This document shows, in pieces, positions 22,590 to 34,431 of a DNA stretch of 64,000 nucleotides. Location of the stretch: positions 248,001 to 312,000 of the forward strand of contig NW_027490151.1 in the NCBI RefSeq assembly GCF_050948175.1, read 5' to 3'. The DNA is from Xylocopa sonorina. Taxonomy: Eukaryota; Arthropoda; Insecta; Hymenoptera; Apidae. Below the pieces are notes generated by a model. That model saw nothing but the letters and a program-made list of their open reading frames with translations, had not been told where the DNA came from and ran no database searches. How positions within the stretch are numbered: position 1 is the stretch's first letter; every line of letters begins with the position of its first letter. Both the position numbers and the translations under genes were made by a program.

Positions 22590-23110
22590 CGCCATGAAAC
22601 TCCAAACGAGAACCGGTGAGTTATTCGTGGTATGATCGTTGATGAATGTCAAGCAACAGATGTCACTTTCGCTGCTCTATGCTGCCAACGAGTTCTTTGT
22701 CGTACGTTTCCTCTTTGTCGCGCGCTCTTGTAAGGTCCTCGTGAATTCGAGTGAGTCATGGCAGGATTGCTCCCTTGTTCAGTTTGGTACCTGACGATGC
22801 AAGATATAAAATTGCCGAGCCCTCGCTGGTGTCTCGTTTTATAGTCGACGCAGCGAGCGTTTCTAACCCCCTTTCACCCTTCGATCGCGAAATTCGAGAG
22901 AAATGGACGGAAAATGAAACGCAGAAGTGATAAAGAAGATAGAAACGGCAAAAAAAAGGATGTAAGCGAACAAAACATGGAGTTCCCAAGCGGTCAGCCA
23001 TCTAAGTTCTATCCACGCCCAACGCATCTTAATATCGGTGATCGGACGAGAACCGGTGAGTCATACGTGATATGATCATTGACGAAAACGAAACAACAGA
23101 CTGTAGCGGC
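22590..23110 (-). other. Probable LINE 5' UTR sequence with a repeated promoter-like motif
   Basis: A ~55-bp motif, gagaaccggtgagt followed by tggtatgatcgttgatg and gcaacaga, occurs at 22612-22670 and 23047-23105, and a diverged copy lies at 20485-20540 just upstream of gag relic 1. On the minus strand all three precede or could precede ORF1. Internal promoters lie in this position in Jockey-type LINEs. No reading frame is convincing here. Confidence 0.45.
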
Positions 23111-23674
23111 TAGCAGTAGAGCACAATAGAAGGTCTTCCGCTAAAAACAACTAGTACATTTTATGGTATGCGCAGCAATCAAGCCATTTTTGAGGAACCG
23201 TTTTGAGTTTTTAACATTTTCCGTGTATGCGATAATAAACTTTTTCAAGTGGTCTCGATGCCACATGCGGAAGCCATAAACCGGGGATTTCCAAAGGGAC
23301 CACTGCAATGGTCAAGCTACCTTTGGTTACCCGGTACAGGTATCAGGCCCAGCGGAAATCTGGCTACATGACCAAATATGGTAATGACAAAGTGAGCTCC
23401 CACTAGAGACACCACCACCCTTCTCTGAGAAGGCGGTGGCCTAAGGGTAGAAAATGTTAGCGACTAGCACTTAGTAAAAACGGGAATAACCAATTGAAAG
23501 GCACGGGAAATATATCGCACCAACGAGGTAAAGAGATCCCTCGGTAAAGCATTAAATAAAAAAGCTCTAAAAACGACTTCGTATCCTTGCACCCTATCTC
23601 GAACATCCTGAATATGCAAAATAAACTCTTAGTCGAGAGAATCTTTCATAGGCATCTGGAGATGCCTGGAAATG
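23111..23674. other. No gene recognised; possible LTR-element internal remnant
   Basis: Moderate GC content and no usable frame. It lies directly upstream (plus strand) of an LTR-like fragment and may be the 3' internal part of the same lost element. That is a positional inference only. Confidence 0.3.
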
Positions 23675-23845
23675 CATTGATATATGGCGTTGCCTGTCCG
23701 TCTTGAATGGGTGATATAGACCAGATCCAAGTGAACTTGAGAAACGGCCCATACGAAAACGGGGGAAACTTTCCCAAGAGGACATGTTCGTCTCTTACCG
23801 TGTCCTCTTGGGCAGTCAACCTTTAGTCTTGGAAGAAGAAGTCAC
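23675..23845 (+). repeat. Partial LTR related to the 5574-11070 element
   Basis: Shares gtcttgaatgggtgatatag, aaacggcccata, ccaagaggaca and accgtgtcctcttggg with the Ty3-type LTRs at 5574 and 10833. Both ends are diverged, so no target duplication can be called. Confidence 0.75.
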
Positions 23846-24361
23846 ATAGGCGCATTTGAAAGAAATAAGCATTTAATACATCATCCTGAACATATATGCA
23901 TATATTTATTCCCTGCATTTACTGTTATGTATAAGTAGGAATAATTTAAATATTATATTAAATATTTCGTAAAAAGATAAACTATGTATTTATTGTAGAT
24001 TGAAAATACAAAACAAATTTATTTCCAAAAGTAACATTTTATGATATAATACTAAAAACAAAAGGTTGTATCATTTTGATGTAACACTAAGATTCTAACA
24101 CTTCAGTAGATTCTACTACGTAGTAAACTAAAAAAATTATTAAAAGAGTAAAATAGCTTTGTTTTGTATACAAGCTGCTGAAATATAAATTTACCTTAAT
24201 AGAAAGTTGTATCTCAGATTGTTAACATCTGAAATTTAATACATAAAAAAAAGATTTATTTTGAAAAAGGGACAACTTGTAATTTATTATAGGGGAAAAG
24301 GTAAACGTTGTTATAGAATAGTACAATTGTTTGTAATAAATGAAGTTATAGTCATGAATAT

Positions 24362-25089
24362 TGTTAATTCACGACGTTTGATTTAACGTGGGTGTGATTA
24401 AGGGATTAGACTTTGTTGAAAAATGATCCTTAACCACTTATGTTTTTTATAGTTTGTATTTCGGTGACTGATGGGGAGTGTAGTCGACAAGGTTTGTGTA
24501 TGTATATCGTACGGTTGTTACTCCCTTAAGACTCTCGACAAATTCCTTTTGAGTCTCGACAAAATCTTGTGATTCTCACGACACATTGATTCTCACGACA
24601 AATTGATTCTCGACAAATACTTGTTATTCTCATGGACTCTCTAACTATTCCGGCGTATATAAAGACTCGCCGGTGGGTGTGTTTTTTTAGCTAGGACATG
24701 CGGATTCGTCCTTACACATTTCTCGAAGTTTGGTGAGGGAAGCGACTGTAGACTATTATTGGTTACTGCAAATTCTGATAAAGTAACCGCCCCAAACCGT
24801 CGGTCACCCGCAGGTACCCAGTCTTACCCTCGGGTGACGCACACGTGAGTTCCGCATGTCCTAATCTTGACCGTAGCAAGCAATACACCCAAAAAGCGCT
24901 TCGACTTGATTTATAGGAAAACTGCACAAAGATTTAAAGAAACGACGACTACCTTTAGTAGGTATGTGGAATAAACAGTAATTACCTCGACTTCGAAAGT
25001 AGTGGCTTTTTGGAGATTATTCCTGCTACGGATATCTGTTTGTCAAATGTGGCTATATTTCAAACAGTAAAATCCACTGGGACTTAACA
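24362..25089 (+). repeat. Solo LTR, family F, with AATAT duplication
   Basis: Starts TGTTAATTCACG and ends GGGACTTAACA, so TGTTAA and TTAACA form inverted termini. It is flanked by AATAT at 24357-24361 and 25090-25094. A TATA box (tatataaag) at 24656-24664 sits in the middle as expected for an LTR promoter. Several copies of ctcgacaaat/ctcacgaca occur upstream at 24535-24625. Only one copy is present in this window, so the family is called from structure. Confidence 0.8.
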
Positions 25090-25763
25090 AATATTGTTAA
25101 AACATATGAAAGATAAGACCAGATTGAATTTTGAAAACAAAACCATCCCAAAGTTTTTTGATTGAAAGGGAAATACTATAATGACGCAGACAATTAAAAA
25201 AATCTGCGTGTAAATACTTCACACAATTGGCTTTAGAAATCCATCATAAAAATGTGGAAAAACTAGTGTGAAACAATGCATAAAGTAACGAGTAAAATAA
25301 ATTTAATAGATTTAGTAACCCAAAGTCAAATGGCAAGAAGAAAGCCATATATAAATGAAATAAATAGAAGAAAAAGATTAACTTTTGCCAATGACTTCAT
25401 TGAAAAATCTCAAGATTGATGGAAAAATATTACTTTTGCTAACAAGAGTAGATTTTTGGTTTATAAAGAAAAAGTATAATAGTTCATGTATTCAAATTTG
25501 ATCAGCATAACGATCCTAAGCAAAAGACAAGAATTGTATAGGAATATTCGTTCTATGACGGCTTGAAAGTTTTACATCCATTTCCATAATCTCTGGTTTC
25601 AAATCCCATAGAAAACTTGTAGGATAAATTAGACAAATGCAAATAAATTCCAAAATTGAATTACAAACAAAACGAAAAGAATACTACTGCCTCATTTTCA
25701 CAACTTCAAATCAAATGAAGACTATAACTTCAGCAATATTTCTTCAAAACACTAAAACAAACT

Positions 25764-27147
25764 TGTGACGTGGTGACGTCACAAAGGTCGCTTCACCACC
25801 ACCACCATCACCACCACCCCCCCCCCCCCCTCTCGCCCTGCTTCGGTTAGCTTAGCTCCCTGATCACCACCCATGCGAGAAGCGCGACGCGGACCATCGC
25901 AATAGCTGTATTTGCGAGAAGCGTGAAGTACGCGATGGTAGAACCTTCAGCCCCCCCCCCCCCCTCCCTTCTCTTCTCTCTCTATCTTACGGATTAAACT
26001 GGCGAGCTGATGGCAGAAGCGTCCCAGAAAACGTCCCATCATCGGATAGGCAGACCGCTGGTTCGCGGAAGAGCTGTGCGCCAAGGTAGCGTGACGGGAT
26101 CGACGGTGGAGGAGTCGGAAAGTGAGTAAAAGGAGGAGACTCTTAAATCCAAGGGATATGATCCAAGGCCCTGCGAAGATATGACCGCTACCATCGTCCA
26201 TGGAGACGCATAGGATGGTTTTTGTGTGTGAGAAGAACCTCCACCCCTCCCCTAAACACATTAAGAGAGAAATTCAAGATATACAGCGGATCTGCAGGTG
26301 AGCCGTGGAAAGCGCGGCGCGCGATACGCGCCGCAGTTCAAATGATCAGGAGGACCCCCCCTGGAGACACCCGAGGGGGCGAGAAGAGAAGGTCTCCGAA
26401 ATCCACCGATCGATGCCCCGAACACCGATACCGAAGTGTACAGTCTACCCCACCAAGGAACCCTAAGGAAGATCTAGGTGATCCGAAGACCCCCAGTGGA
26501 TGCATTAAGCGAGCGAGCTAGCAAGCGACCAGACGAAAGATATAACGAGCGATTTTGTGGAGAGAGAGAGAGAAGAAAAGGAACGAGAATCAGTATCCAG
26601 AAATCTGGAAAAGAGAGCGTGAGTCCTTATACGCTAAAGCGTCCCATTTTCCCTGCCGCATTTCTGATAACGTGTATTGTATTTTATATCGTATAACGGG
26701 TGGTGATCTCCGGTCATTCGCGGCGTACCGTGTAACATTCAGTAGTTCTTGTTAGTAATTCCGCGTCGAGGCAATATAGAAAGAAGCCGTGAGTTCAGTA
26801 TCCCGCGACCCGAATTTGCGTATTCGGCTAGGCGTAGTCGAACGAAGGAGCATTTCGAAGTTTCGAGAGTTATTCTGCCCCGAAGTTTCCCCGGGTTGCG
26901 TAGGCCATTAGTTTTTGCTACTTCTTGAGTAGCTGGTGTCCAAAAAGTCCCAACCTCGCAGCTTCGAAATACCCACTGGCTAGGCAATTAATTTGTTCTG
27001 TTACTTGGCGTTGGCGAATCCGCGGAAAGTCTAATCACGCGGATATTTTGTACACCTACCTAACTCCGGATTAAAATTGTTATATACCCCCGTATTACTG
27101 GTATAATTACCCCCTTTCTTGCGAATTGTAACGGGAAAACCGTCACA
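25764..27147 (+). repeat. Solo LTR, family C, with AACT duplication
   Basis: Starts TGTGACGTGGTG and ends CCGTCACA. It is flanked by AACT at 25760-25763 and 27148-27151. The inverted family-A copy at 42770 preserves the uninterrupted site (gtttgttttagtg on that strand), which confirms the boundaries. Two C-runs (about 25816-25831 and 25953-25966) occur near the left end. Length 1384. The ~100-codon frames inside are judged incidental. Confidence 0.92.
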
Positions 27148-28590
27148 AACTATTTTTAATACGCCTAAACAATATAAGATTATTAATCCACTCATCAAAT
27201 GATTAGCTATACTCGCAACTGTTCCTACAACATGTAAATCATATGCAATATATACAAATGCATATAGTTTCCTTCCTAACTGATAAATCGCTTTTAAATG
27301 TATCTTATAGCTATGTAGAAATGTAAAGTCTTCTCAAAATCATTTTTTTTTGTCTGTTACATGGTTTTCTTCATGGAAAAATAATTTCATTCCTTCATAC
27401 TATAAAGCGCTAACAGAGCAGCTATGAACGAAGTTTAGCTTTGCCATGCATTACAATTGTATTAGATACCATCATTGATAAAGATTTCACGCTTTCATTA
27501 TTACACATGCAAAATTTCAGATAAAAATATTTATTGTTTGTTTTTATGTCCTTTTTTAATACTACTATGTTACTATCCCTGTTGCTAAAAAATTTAAATC
27601 AGATTTCATAAAAAAAACTAGAAGAAATTTAAATATAATGTCATTGAGTTAAACACAATAGATGCACGATAAAATATTAAAATCATAAATTTTCATAAGC
27701 ATTATATACAAAGTATTTACTTTTCATAAAATGTCTTAATATTAACCCATTAATCCCAGTCATCCATATTTTAGAATAGTTGGAATAATAAACATGGAAT
27801 AGTTTTTTTAAATTGTTCATGAATTCTTGTTATCGCTTCGCCTATATATAAAAATGAAATGGCACTAACATAGTATTTAGATTATTCTTACTTATATACA
27901 GCAATAAATACGAGAAATGTATAGTGACGGAAATTAGCAGGAGTGATTGTATATACATATGTATATGTAGAAAATCGAAAGCTCAAATCCACATTGCCAT
28001 TTTGTAAATCACTTTTCAAGCAAAATATTAATATTCTACATAAAATGTTTCACTAACCTTAAAACAATCGGCATGTCCTCATATGCATACCCAACAATAA
28101 TATAATACAGCAAACAACTTATATTAATCAGCTTCTCGAAACTACTGTGACAGTTTCCACTCCATGCGCTTCTAAGTAATAATCATAAATGTGGCAGGCG
28201 AAAAAAGAATATACTGTACTGGTATTTGTGATCGTTAATGACGATATTAATTTTGAATTTTGTAGTAGATAGCACTCACCGTAACAGATATTTCAATATG
28301 GAACGATACAGAGGGGAGAGGTACCATGAAAAGAAAGTTCTCACTAACTTTCGTTTTAAGGCCAAATTGAAGGACGCGGGAAATGAGAGGGAATCCCTCT
28401 ATCCTTTTGGTTTTATTAGCACCACCTTGAACTACATTTAACCTAGAACGTAACCAGCTTTACAGAACTAGAATTTAATTACTACCAACTGAACTTTTTG
28501 CTATTTTCTTCTTGCCCTAAGCATTCTGATACTGTACTTTGGTACTATTGTATGGAGAAGAACGCCGTTCTATTACTGTGGTTTGAGCTT

Positions 28591-28866
28591 TATTTTTATA
28601 TTTGTGTTTGCTATTTTCTACTAGTTTTAGATTATTTCCCATCGGTAGATGACGTTTGAGAAATCATGTTGTGGTGGTTCGTAGAATTGGGAGATCTTAT
28701 TCAAAAATGATCAACAAGTGTATTTCGTGTGAACTACTTTTTTATTTGTTATTGCGACGTCCGTACAACTCCAAGGCTTCAAAAGGAATAGGACTTTTTT
28801 TTTATATTTTTTCTAACATTATCCTTACGCTAAGTGTTACCAACTATCTTATATTAAAGTTACTAG
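28591..28866. other. No gene recognised
   Basis: AT-rich sequence between family A copy 1 and the solo LTR at 28867. Nothing distinctive is seen. Confidence 0.5.
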
Positions 28867-29529
28867 TGTGGCGGCTACGATTACGAGTATTTTCTCGTCG
28901 TAAATTTTCTAGCGAGATAACAATGCGTTCCCACGACACAGCGCAGGTCTGGTCACCGCGGGTTAGCACTTGGCGACCAGGCCCGCGCGCTTCCTAAACC
29001 CGATACCCGTCTGGTTCGTGTCCATCATCCGGGCCAAGCAATTGTTTCCTTTGAGATTTTGTCGCGACTGAGCATTGCCCAGTCGCGTACAGAAGATCCT
29101 TAAACTTGGTTTATTTATGACCAATTTCCGTCCGTTGCGTTTCGTGGAAGCGTTCACTCTCCCCGTCTGTGCATCCATCCTTTGCATTCTTGGCTTTCCC
29201 ATCCTCTTCTATACGCATTTTTAAGGGACGACATTTTCGTCCTCGCGATAGTTCGGTTTGAACGATTCGGTCAGAATAGTTCGGTTAGAATAGTTCGGCT
29301 AGAACACCCGGTTCGTCTAGAACTGTTCGTTTAGAACAACCTCCATATTCGTTTAGAATTGTGAATTCGATCAGAGTTTTAGTAGAGTCGCGTAGCGACG
29401 TGAAGGAATCGTGGCCATAGCATCGCCCCCACTATTAAGAATTTGTTACACCATTATTGTTGTTTGTTATATTAAAATTGAGAGCAAAAAGGTCGAGTAT
29501 TATTCCTTACTCCCGGTACATCGCCCTCA
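28867..29529 (+). repeat. Solo LTR, family E, with CTAG duplication
   Basis: 663 bases from TGTGGCGGCTACG to CGCCCTCA, flanked by CTAG at 28863-28866 and 29530-29533. It contains an internal minisatellite of gttcggttagaac-like units at 29270-29345. It pairs with 20581-21245 (minus) and the variant at 13937-14636. It carries no coding sequence; an antisense 79-codon frame at 29202-28963 recurs in the other copy but has no recognisable domain. Confidence 0.92.
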
Positions 29530-30199
29530 CTAGCTAAGGACTAGATTTTTTCTTATTCTAATATTATGCTATCTTAAAACTAGCCTTAAGCTATTTTATT
29601 CTATTTTACTTAAACTAACTTAGCCTCGATGTCACTCTTTGTAACATTTGTTTATCGGTTATCACTATGTTGCTTTTAATTTGATCAGAGTCAAATTTTT
29701 CTTTTTATTTGATTTCAGTCTTCTTTCCTTGTATTACTTTGTTATTTCACATTCTTCTTCCCTTTTCGCGCTACTTCTTTACTTTGACTCTGCATACTTT
29801 TACTCAAACAACACATGGTAAGATGGTGGCGAAACCGTCCTGGCACTTTAGATGCACTTTCGAGGAGTGTCAGCAGATCTGTAGCCATCTGTGACCGTAT
29901 TTGTTAGTTAAAATGCTGGCATGCGTTGTCAGCACGTTCTAGACATCAACGTAACACGCCGTGTGAATCGCACAGCACCAGCACCATCGTGACACGTGTG
30001 TCGTCGTTCCATTCATGAATCTTCTCAGCAGTGGCGTTGGGTCACATTTGCTAACAGGAAACCTGTGTTTTCATACAAATTAAAACCGTTAGATGTCAGT
30101 AGGTGTTCAACATATGAGTATTGATAGACATTTTGATAGTTGTTTTCCAATATTTATCGTTATTAAGAGAGCCATATATATTTCTTTCAACTTGTCATG

Positions 30200-31220
30200 A
30201 AATGAAAATATTATTTCTAAGATACAATTATAAAATAATAATTACTTATGAAATAAATATTCATGCTGTTACTTCCCTAACTTCGCCTTGTGTAATTGTT
30301 CGGTTGGAATGCTGAAGATGACTTTTTTTGTGTTGATTGAATAGTTTAGTAGTTGGGTTAATGTTTAGTTTAATACTTAATTTAATACTGACTATTTTAC
30401 ATTTGTACAATCTTATATATTAAAAACCGAAGCAGCCACGAGCCGATTCTTTTGCTGCTTCTTCTTCGGTGAAGAGATGATCGTTGCCCGGTCGTTAGAG
30501 GTAGGATCCCGGAAAGATCCGTTAGGGTAACGCTTGGGATTACGCGGTCGAACGGAATACTAATTAGGCGTATTGAGTTTATGGCACGTCATAGGTATTG
30601 AGTTAAGACACTAAAAATGCGAATCTTTACAAATTCCAAAACAACCTTTCTAATCTCTGCATTTAGAAAAATTAAAGTAATAAGGAAAAAGATAAGTAAT
30701 ATTTGGAAGTCCTCAAAAATAGCTAGTTAATTGTGTCCGTACCATAAAATTGATTCTGTAATTAGGAAGTCGACAACAATTTTTTATTTTTTTTGTAGGA
30801 ATTATAAGAGATATATAAAATACAATGGAATGAAGACAATTCACTTCAATTCTCCATTCTTTCATTTCCATCCTGCTTCGCGATTCTTTTTTCTAGCGTA
30901 CTTGTACAGTGCTTTTATGTAAAGTAATCATGCAAATGTTTTACAATAGACTGTGAGACGGGTGCAAAAAAAATGTTCTACTTCTTATTATCATATATGT
31001 ATTTTAAACTATAAAATTAAAAGATATAACTAATAAGCAATAGTAAAGATATAACTAATAGACAATAATAAAGATATAATTAATACATAATAAAGATATA
31101 ACTAATTATAATTAATAAACAATAGACGAAACCGTCGTATATATATATTGCTTTCCTATAAAATAGTGAAATATAATGTTATTTAAAATAATTTTACGTT
31201 ATTGAGAGTATTTTCGTTTA
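30200..31220. other. Element B interior, non-coding; short tandem repeats at 31020-31130
   Basis: AT-rich. Four units of about 27-30 bases, aaagatataactaataagca, lie at 31020-31130. A moderately GC-rich patch at 30425-30600 (aaaccgaagcagcc through gcgtattgag) looks like a separate fragment, perhaps an LTR piece. No gene is recognised. Confidence 0.45.
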
Positions 31221-31229
31221 GAAATAAAA

Positions 31230-32443
31230 TGTACCTCTTAAAATTCTTCGCCGTCAGCTTCGTCTCTGTTCCAAAAATGGACAGTAGCTGGTCCCTATCG
31301 TTCCGCTGCCTTTCTGTACCTTTCTTTACAAGCTCGCAGAACCTGCTGCGCATATTCCTGAAACTGCCTCCTGGTAGGCTTTAGAAAATAACTGTTTGAA
31401 CATGCAGCTTCTGAAAGGAAAAAGTAGTGAACATGCATTACTTGCAATACAACATAGAAACAAGGTATGAATACGAAGGAAAATTAATACGTACTATATA
31501 TTGCAAATTTCAACCGCCTGACAGCTAATGTTGCTTTGTTTCTTTCCTTGTCGTACCAGAAGAGGTGCGGCGAAATTGTGTCGTGCAAGGTCTCCCTCAT
31601 TGCTATGGCTATTGCTTCTTTTGCACTGAAGCCGCCTAATTGTTGGAGGTACGCAACCTGTGCAAACATAAATATGCATATTAAATGTATTTAATAGAAA
31701 TTTATAACAATAAATAGTTCTATTCTTCCTATGTTTATACTTACAAGCTCTGAAAGCGTATTAACGCTTCGATTCTTTAAAGCGGAATCTAGGACGGCTT
31801 TTCCATATTTAATGCTCGTACATCCCTTGTATTTAAGGAATAAATAGCTTCCTGGAGACTTCTAGAAACATTTATAGAAAAATGCTATAAAATGGCACAA
31901 CAAATTTGGAAATTTATTTTATAATATATATATTGTATACTTACCTAGTTTGCATTTTTATCTCCTCCATACTGTCGAGGATGGAATCCAATTTTTCCAT
32001 TAGAGTGGGTGTGTGATGTGCGTGTGTGTGTTGGTAATTTCTAGAAGTTGATGGAAGTGTGTGAGGTGCGTATGTCGATGTATGCGTGGTACGAAGTGTG
32101 TGAGCTGCGTATGTTGATGTATAAATTTGTATGGTAGGAAGTGTGTGAAGTGCGTATGGCGATATGTAATTTTGTGCGGTTGATAGTGTATGAGTTAATT
32201 GTGTACTTGTGTTTTTGGAAAATTGCATTTTTTGAAATATGTTAATGTCTCTCTCTATATCCAATGTTATGTTCCTGGTCCTTTTCTTCCATGGCGCTTC
32301 GTCCTCCGAATCCGGTGTCACATAGCGCGTCAGTTTTGCTATCATACGTTTTTTTCGTTCCATGTTACTTCTGTGATCTCCAAATTTTAACTGACGGATG
32401 ATCGCGTTCCTCTCGATGGCGTAACGCATTTTTTGTTTATTCA
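31230..32443 (-). pseudogene. Element B accessory gene, four probable exons
   Basis: Minus-strand exons are inferred from coding continuity and splice signals. Exon 1 is 32443-31942 (starts MNKQKMRYAIERN, ends IKMQT, donor GTAAGT). Exon 2 is about 31863-31746 (SIKYGKAVLDSALKNRSV, donor GTAAGT). Exon 3 is about 31659-31500 (VAYLQQLGGFSAKEAIAIAM..., preceded by TTTGCACAG, followed by GTACGT). Exon 4 is about 31411-31290 (SNSYFLKPTRRQFQEYAQQV, ending in a basic KERYRKAAER and a stop). Exon 1 has a basic N-terminus and a His/Thr-rich repeat. Exons 2-4 resemble the DUF4806-like C-terminal region of insect transposon-linked proteins, by recall. The exon 1/2 phase does not join cleanly, so it may be dead. 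Confidence 0.5.
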
Positions 32444-32946
32444 CCTCACTCTACATTTTAGGGCAACCTATCCTTGATGCCGGAAAAGATGGCTAAGGAA
32501 TATCTCAATGTCACTCTATTTGCGCGCCAGATTGCGTTTTTTGAAGAGTCCTACGCTTCTAGCGAGGGATGTTTATGCAAAGGACACATACAAATATGCG
32601 GGCCTTAAAAGAGAAATCCAAGGAGGTCCTCAAGAGCAGGCATTTAAAAGCGAGTTAATGTGTTTTTGAAAATGTAAGAAAACACGTTAGTTCATTACTA
32701 AAGAAATGTTATAGAATTAAATTTACAATAGACTTGTAGGTTGTCTCAGTGATTCTTAGAAAGAATAGCTGTCCTTGCATGGCAATCGCGCGGTCCTCTT
32801 TCCATAATGGAGCGCAGCAGAGAAGGGCCTAATTTATCGTTTTCCCTTTTCTTCAGCTTGGCTCGAAGGTGACGAAAACCAGGCGGCACCCTGGGCCGCT
32901 TCAATTCCAGCTTTCTCCTACAATAACGAAGATATAAATGTATGAG

Positions 32947-32948
<2 letters not shown>

Positions 32949-33007
<59 letters not shown>
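32949..33007. repeat. (TC)n microsatellite
   Basis: Uninterrupted TC dinucleotides for about 58 bases. The Arg-Glu repeat frame read on the minus strand is an artefact of this. Confidence 0.97.
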
Positions 33008-33011
<4 letters not shown>

Positions 33012-33428
33012 CATTAAACTATTCCTTTTCCTTACGATTTAAATTCACAGAAATTAAATTTACAGACTATTTATAATTTAAATGCAATTCCGTGCTCGGG
33101 ATTATCACAAAATCAAAGGAAAATATTGTACTTTTGACATTAAACCTACTACGACCAGTTAAATGATCATTTTCTAAATTTCGATTACAATTTCCTACAT
33201 AAAATGTAATTGGATCACCTTTAAACTGAACGATCTTTCCTCTATATGCGATATACGTACAATACATTTTTCAGGATTCGCTTCTTCTTTATTCTTACTT
33301 TTCTGGAAGAAATGTGTAGTCTGTCTTACCTACCATGAGCGGTAATTTGACCTGTTCAACGATGTATCTACGTTTTCTAAGTTTTCGCAGTTTCTGAGAT
33401 ATATGTAAAAAGCATATCGAACTTTGAA

Positions 33429-33979
33429 TTGCTGCAGTTTGTAAGCAAAACATTTCCATTATCAGTAAGATGTTTTATAGCTGATGCACCAACTATAAAA
33501 GCTCGAGCTTTTATCTTAAATCATCGGGGACATACGTCTTACCAACCTTGTTCTAAGTGCAAAGTAAGCAATGTACGTCAGAAAAGTAGATATATTTTCA
33601 CTGGTGTACACCATTCTCTCAGAAATGATGAGACGTATGTTAGACGTCTTGATGAGGACCATCACAAAGAAGGTCTAAGTCCACTATCTTTGATACCGTT
33701 TGGAGTGTACCTTTCGAATACATGCATCTCGTATGTCTAGGTGTAATGAAAAAATTATTATCTTCCTGGTTAGACGGCAAATATTCCTATTCTTCCAAAT
33801 TATCAAGTAAAGATATTCCAATAATATCCAGTAGGTTAATGAGATTAAGAAAGTACTACCCCTCCGATTTTACAAGGCGTCCCAGGGAAATCGAAATTTT
33901 TTCTAAATTTAAAGCTACCGAAATCTGGCAATTTCTTCTATATACAGGACCACTAATATCGTTCATTAAATTTGCTTGA
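33429..33979 (+). pseudogene. Element B transposase-like fragment (tnp2-like style)
   Basis: Two overlapping frames (33429-33740 and 33722-33979) separated by a frameshift. The first reads FPLSVRCFIADAPTIKARAF, then NHRGHTSYQPCSKCKV, a CxxC near 33560. The second reads MHLVCLGVMKKLLSSWLDGK near 33722 and FKATEIWQFLLYTGPL near 33907. I recall these blocks from large animal transposase-like proteins related in style to plant tnp2 transposases. The N-terminus and most of the C-terminus are missing. It ends where the sequence becomes homologous to the non-coding right arm of the derivative at 63250. Confidence 0.6.
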
Positions 33980-34431
33980 ATAACATGCTGTCATCGTATT
34001 TAATATACCCTCTATTGCATGAATTTCTAACGATGAGTTGAAACCAATATTTTTAAAATAAGTGTATATATTTTTACGATAAAGTAATTAACGACTTTGC
34101 AAAAAAATCGCGGTATCGAGTTATAGATTATAGAAAATTATAAAAAGAAGTTTTTATACCTTTGTTTCGTGTCAGTGTATCTATTTTAAAATCAAAATAA
34201 ATAAACTGGTTAGTTTAGTCATTTTTAATTTTTATAATTTTTATGAAAACAACTCCCCCATTAGTAAATATCAGCCTATGCCACTGCCACGCGTGTCACT
34301 ATGATGAGCTGATAGTGTCATTGCCACTACCGCGTAGCTCTTGTGCTATATCGTGGTGCTTTGATAGTGCCGTGACACGCGTGTCGTCCCAGTGCTAAGC
34401 TTCTGGCGTTACGGGGGTTGAGTGGCAGCAC

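Larger units (their letters stand above)
23880..28590 (+). repeat. Family A long AT-rich repeat, copy 1 (interrupted by two LTRs)
   Basis: Homologous to 60150-60900 (its left part), to 61753-64000 (its right part) and, in reverse, to 41395-43045. Without the two LTRs it is about 2.6 kb. Shared landmarks include gctaacaagagtagattttt (25431) and tatgttactatccctgttgc (27566). It ends near gtttgagcttt at about 28590. No long frame is found. Type unknown: it could be a non-autonomous transposon or a dispersed segmental repeat. Confidence 0.8.

Noticed and set aside
26222..26521. 99-codon ORF in LTR C
   Set aside because: Lies wholly inside a solo LTR and is absent from the second LTR C copy.
32746..33012. 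88-codon Arg-Glu repeat protein
   Set aside because: Translation of a (TC)n microsatellite.
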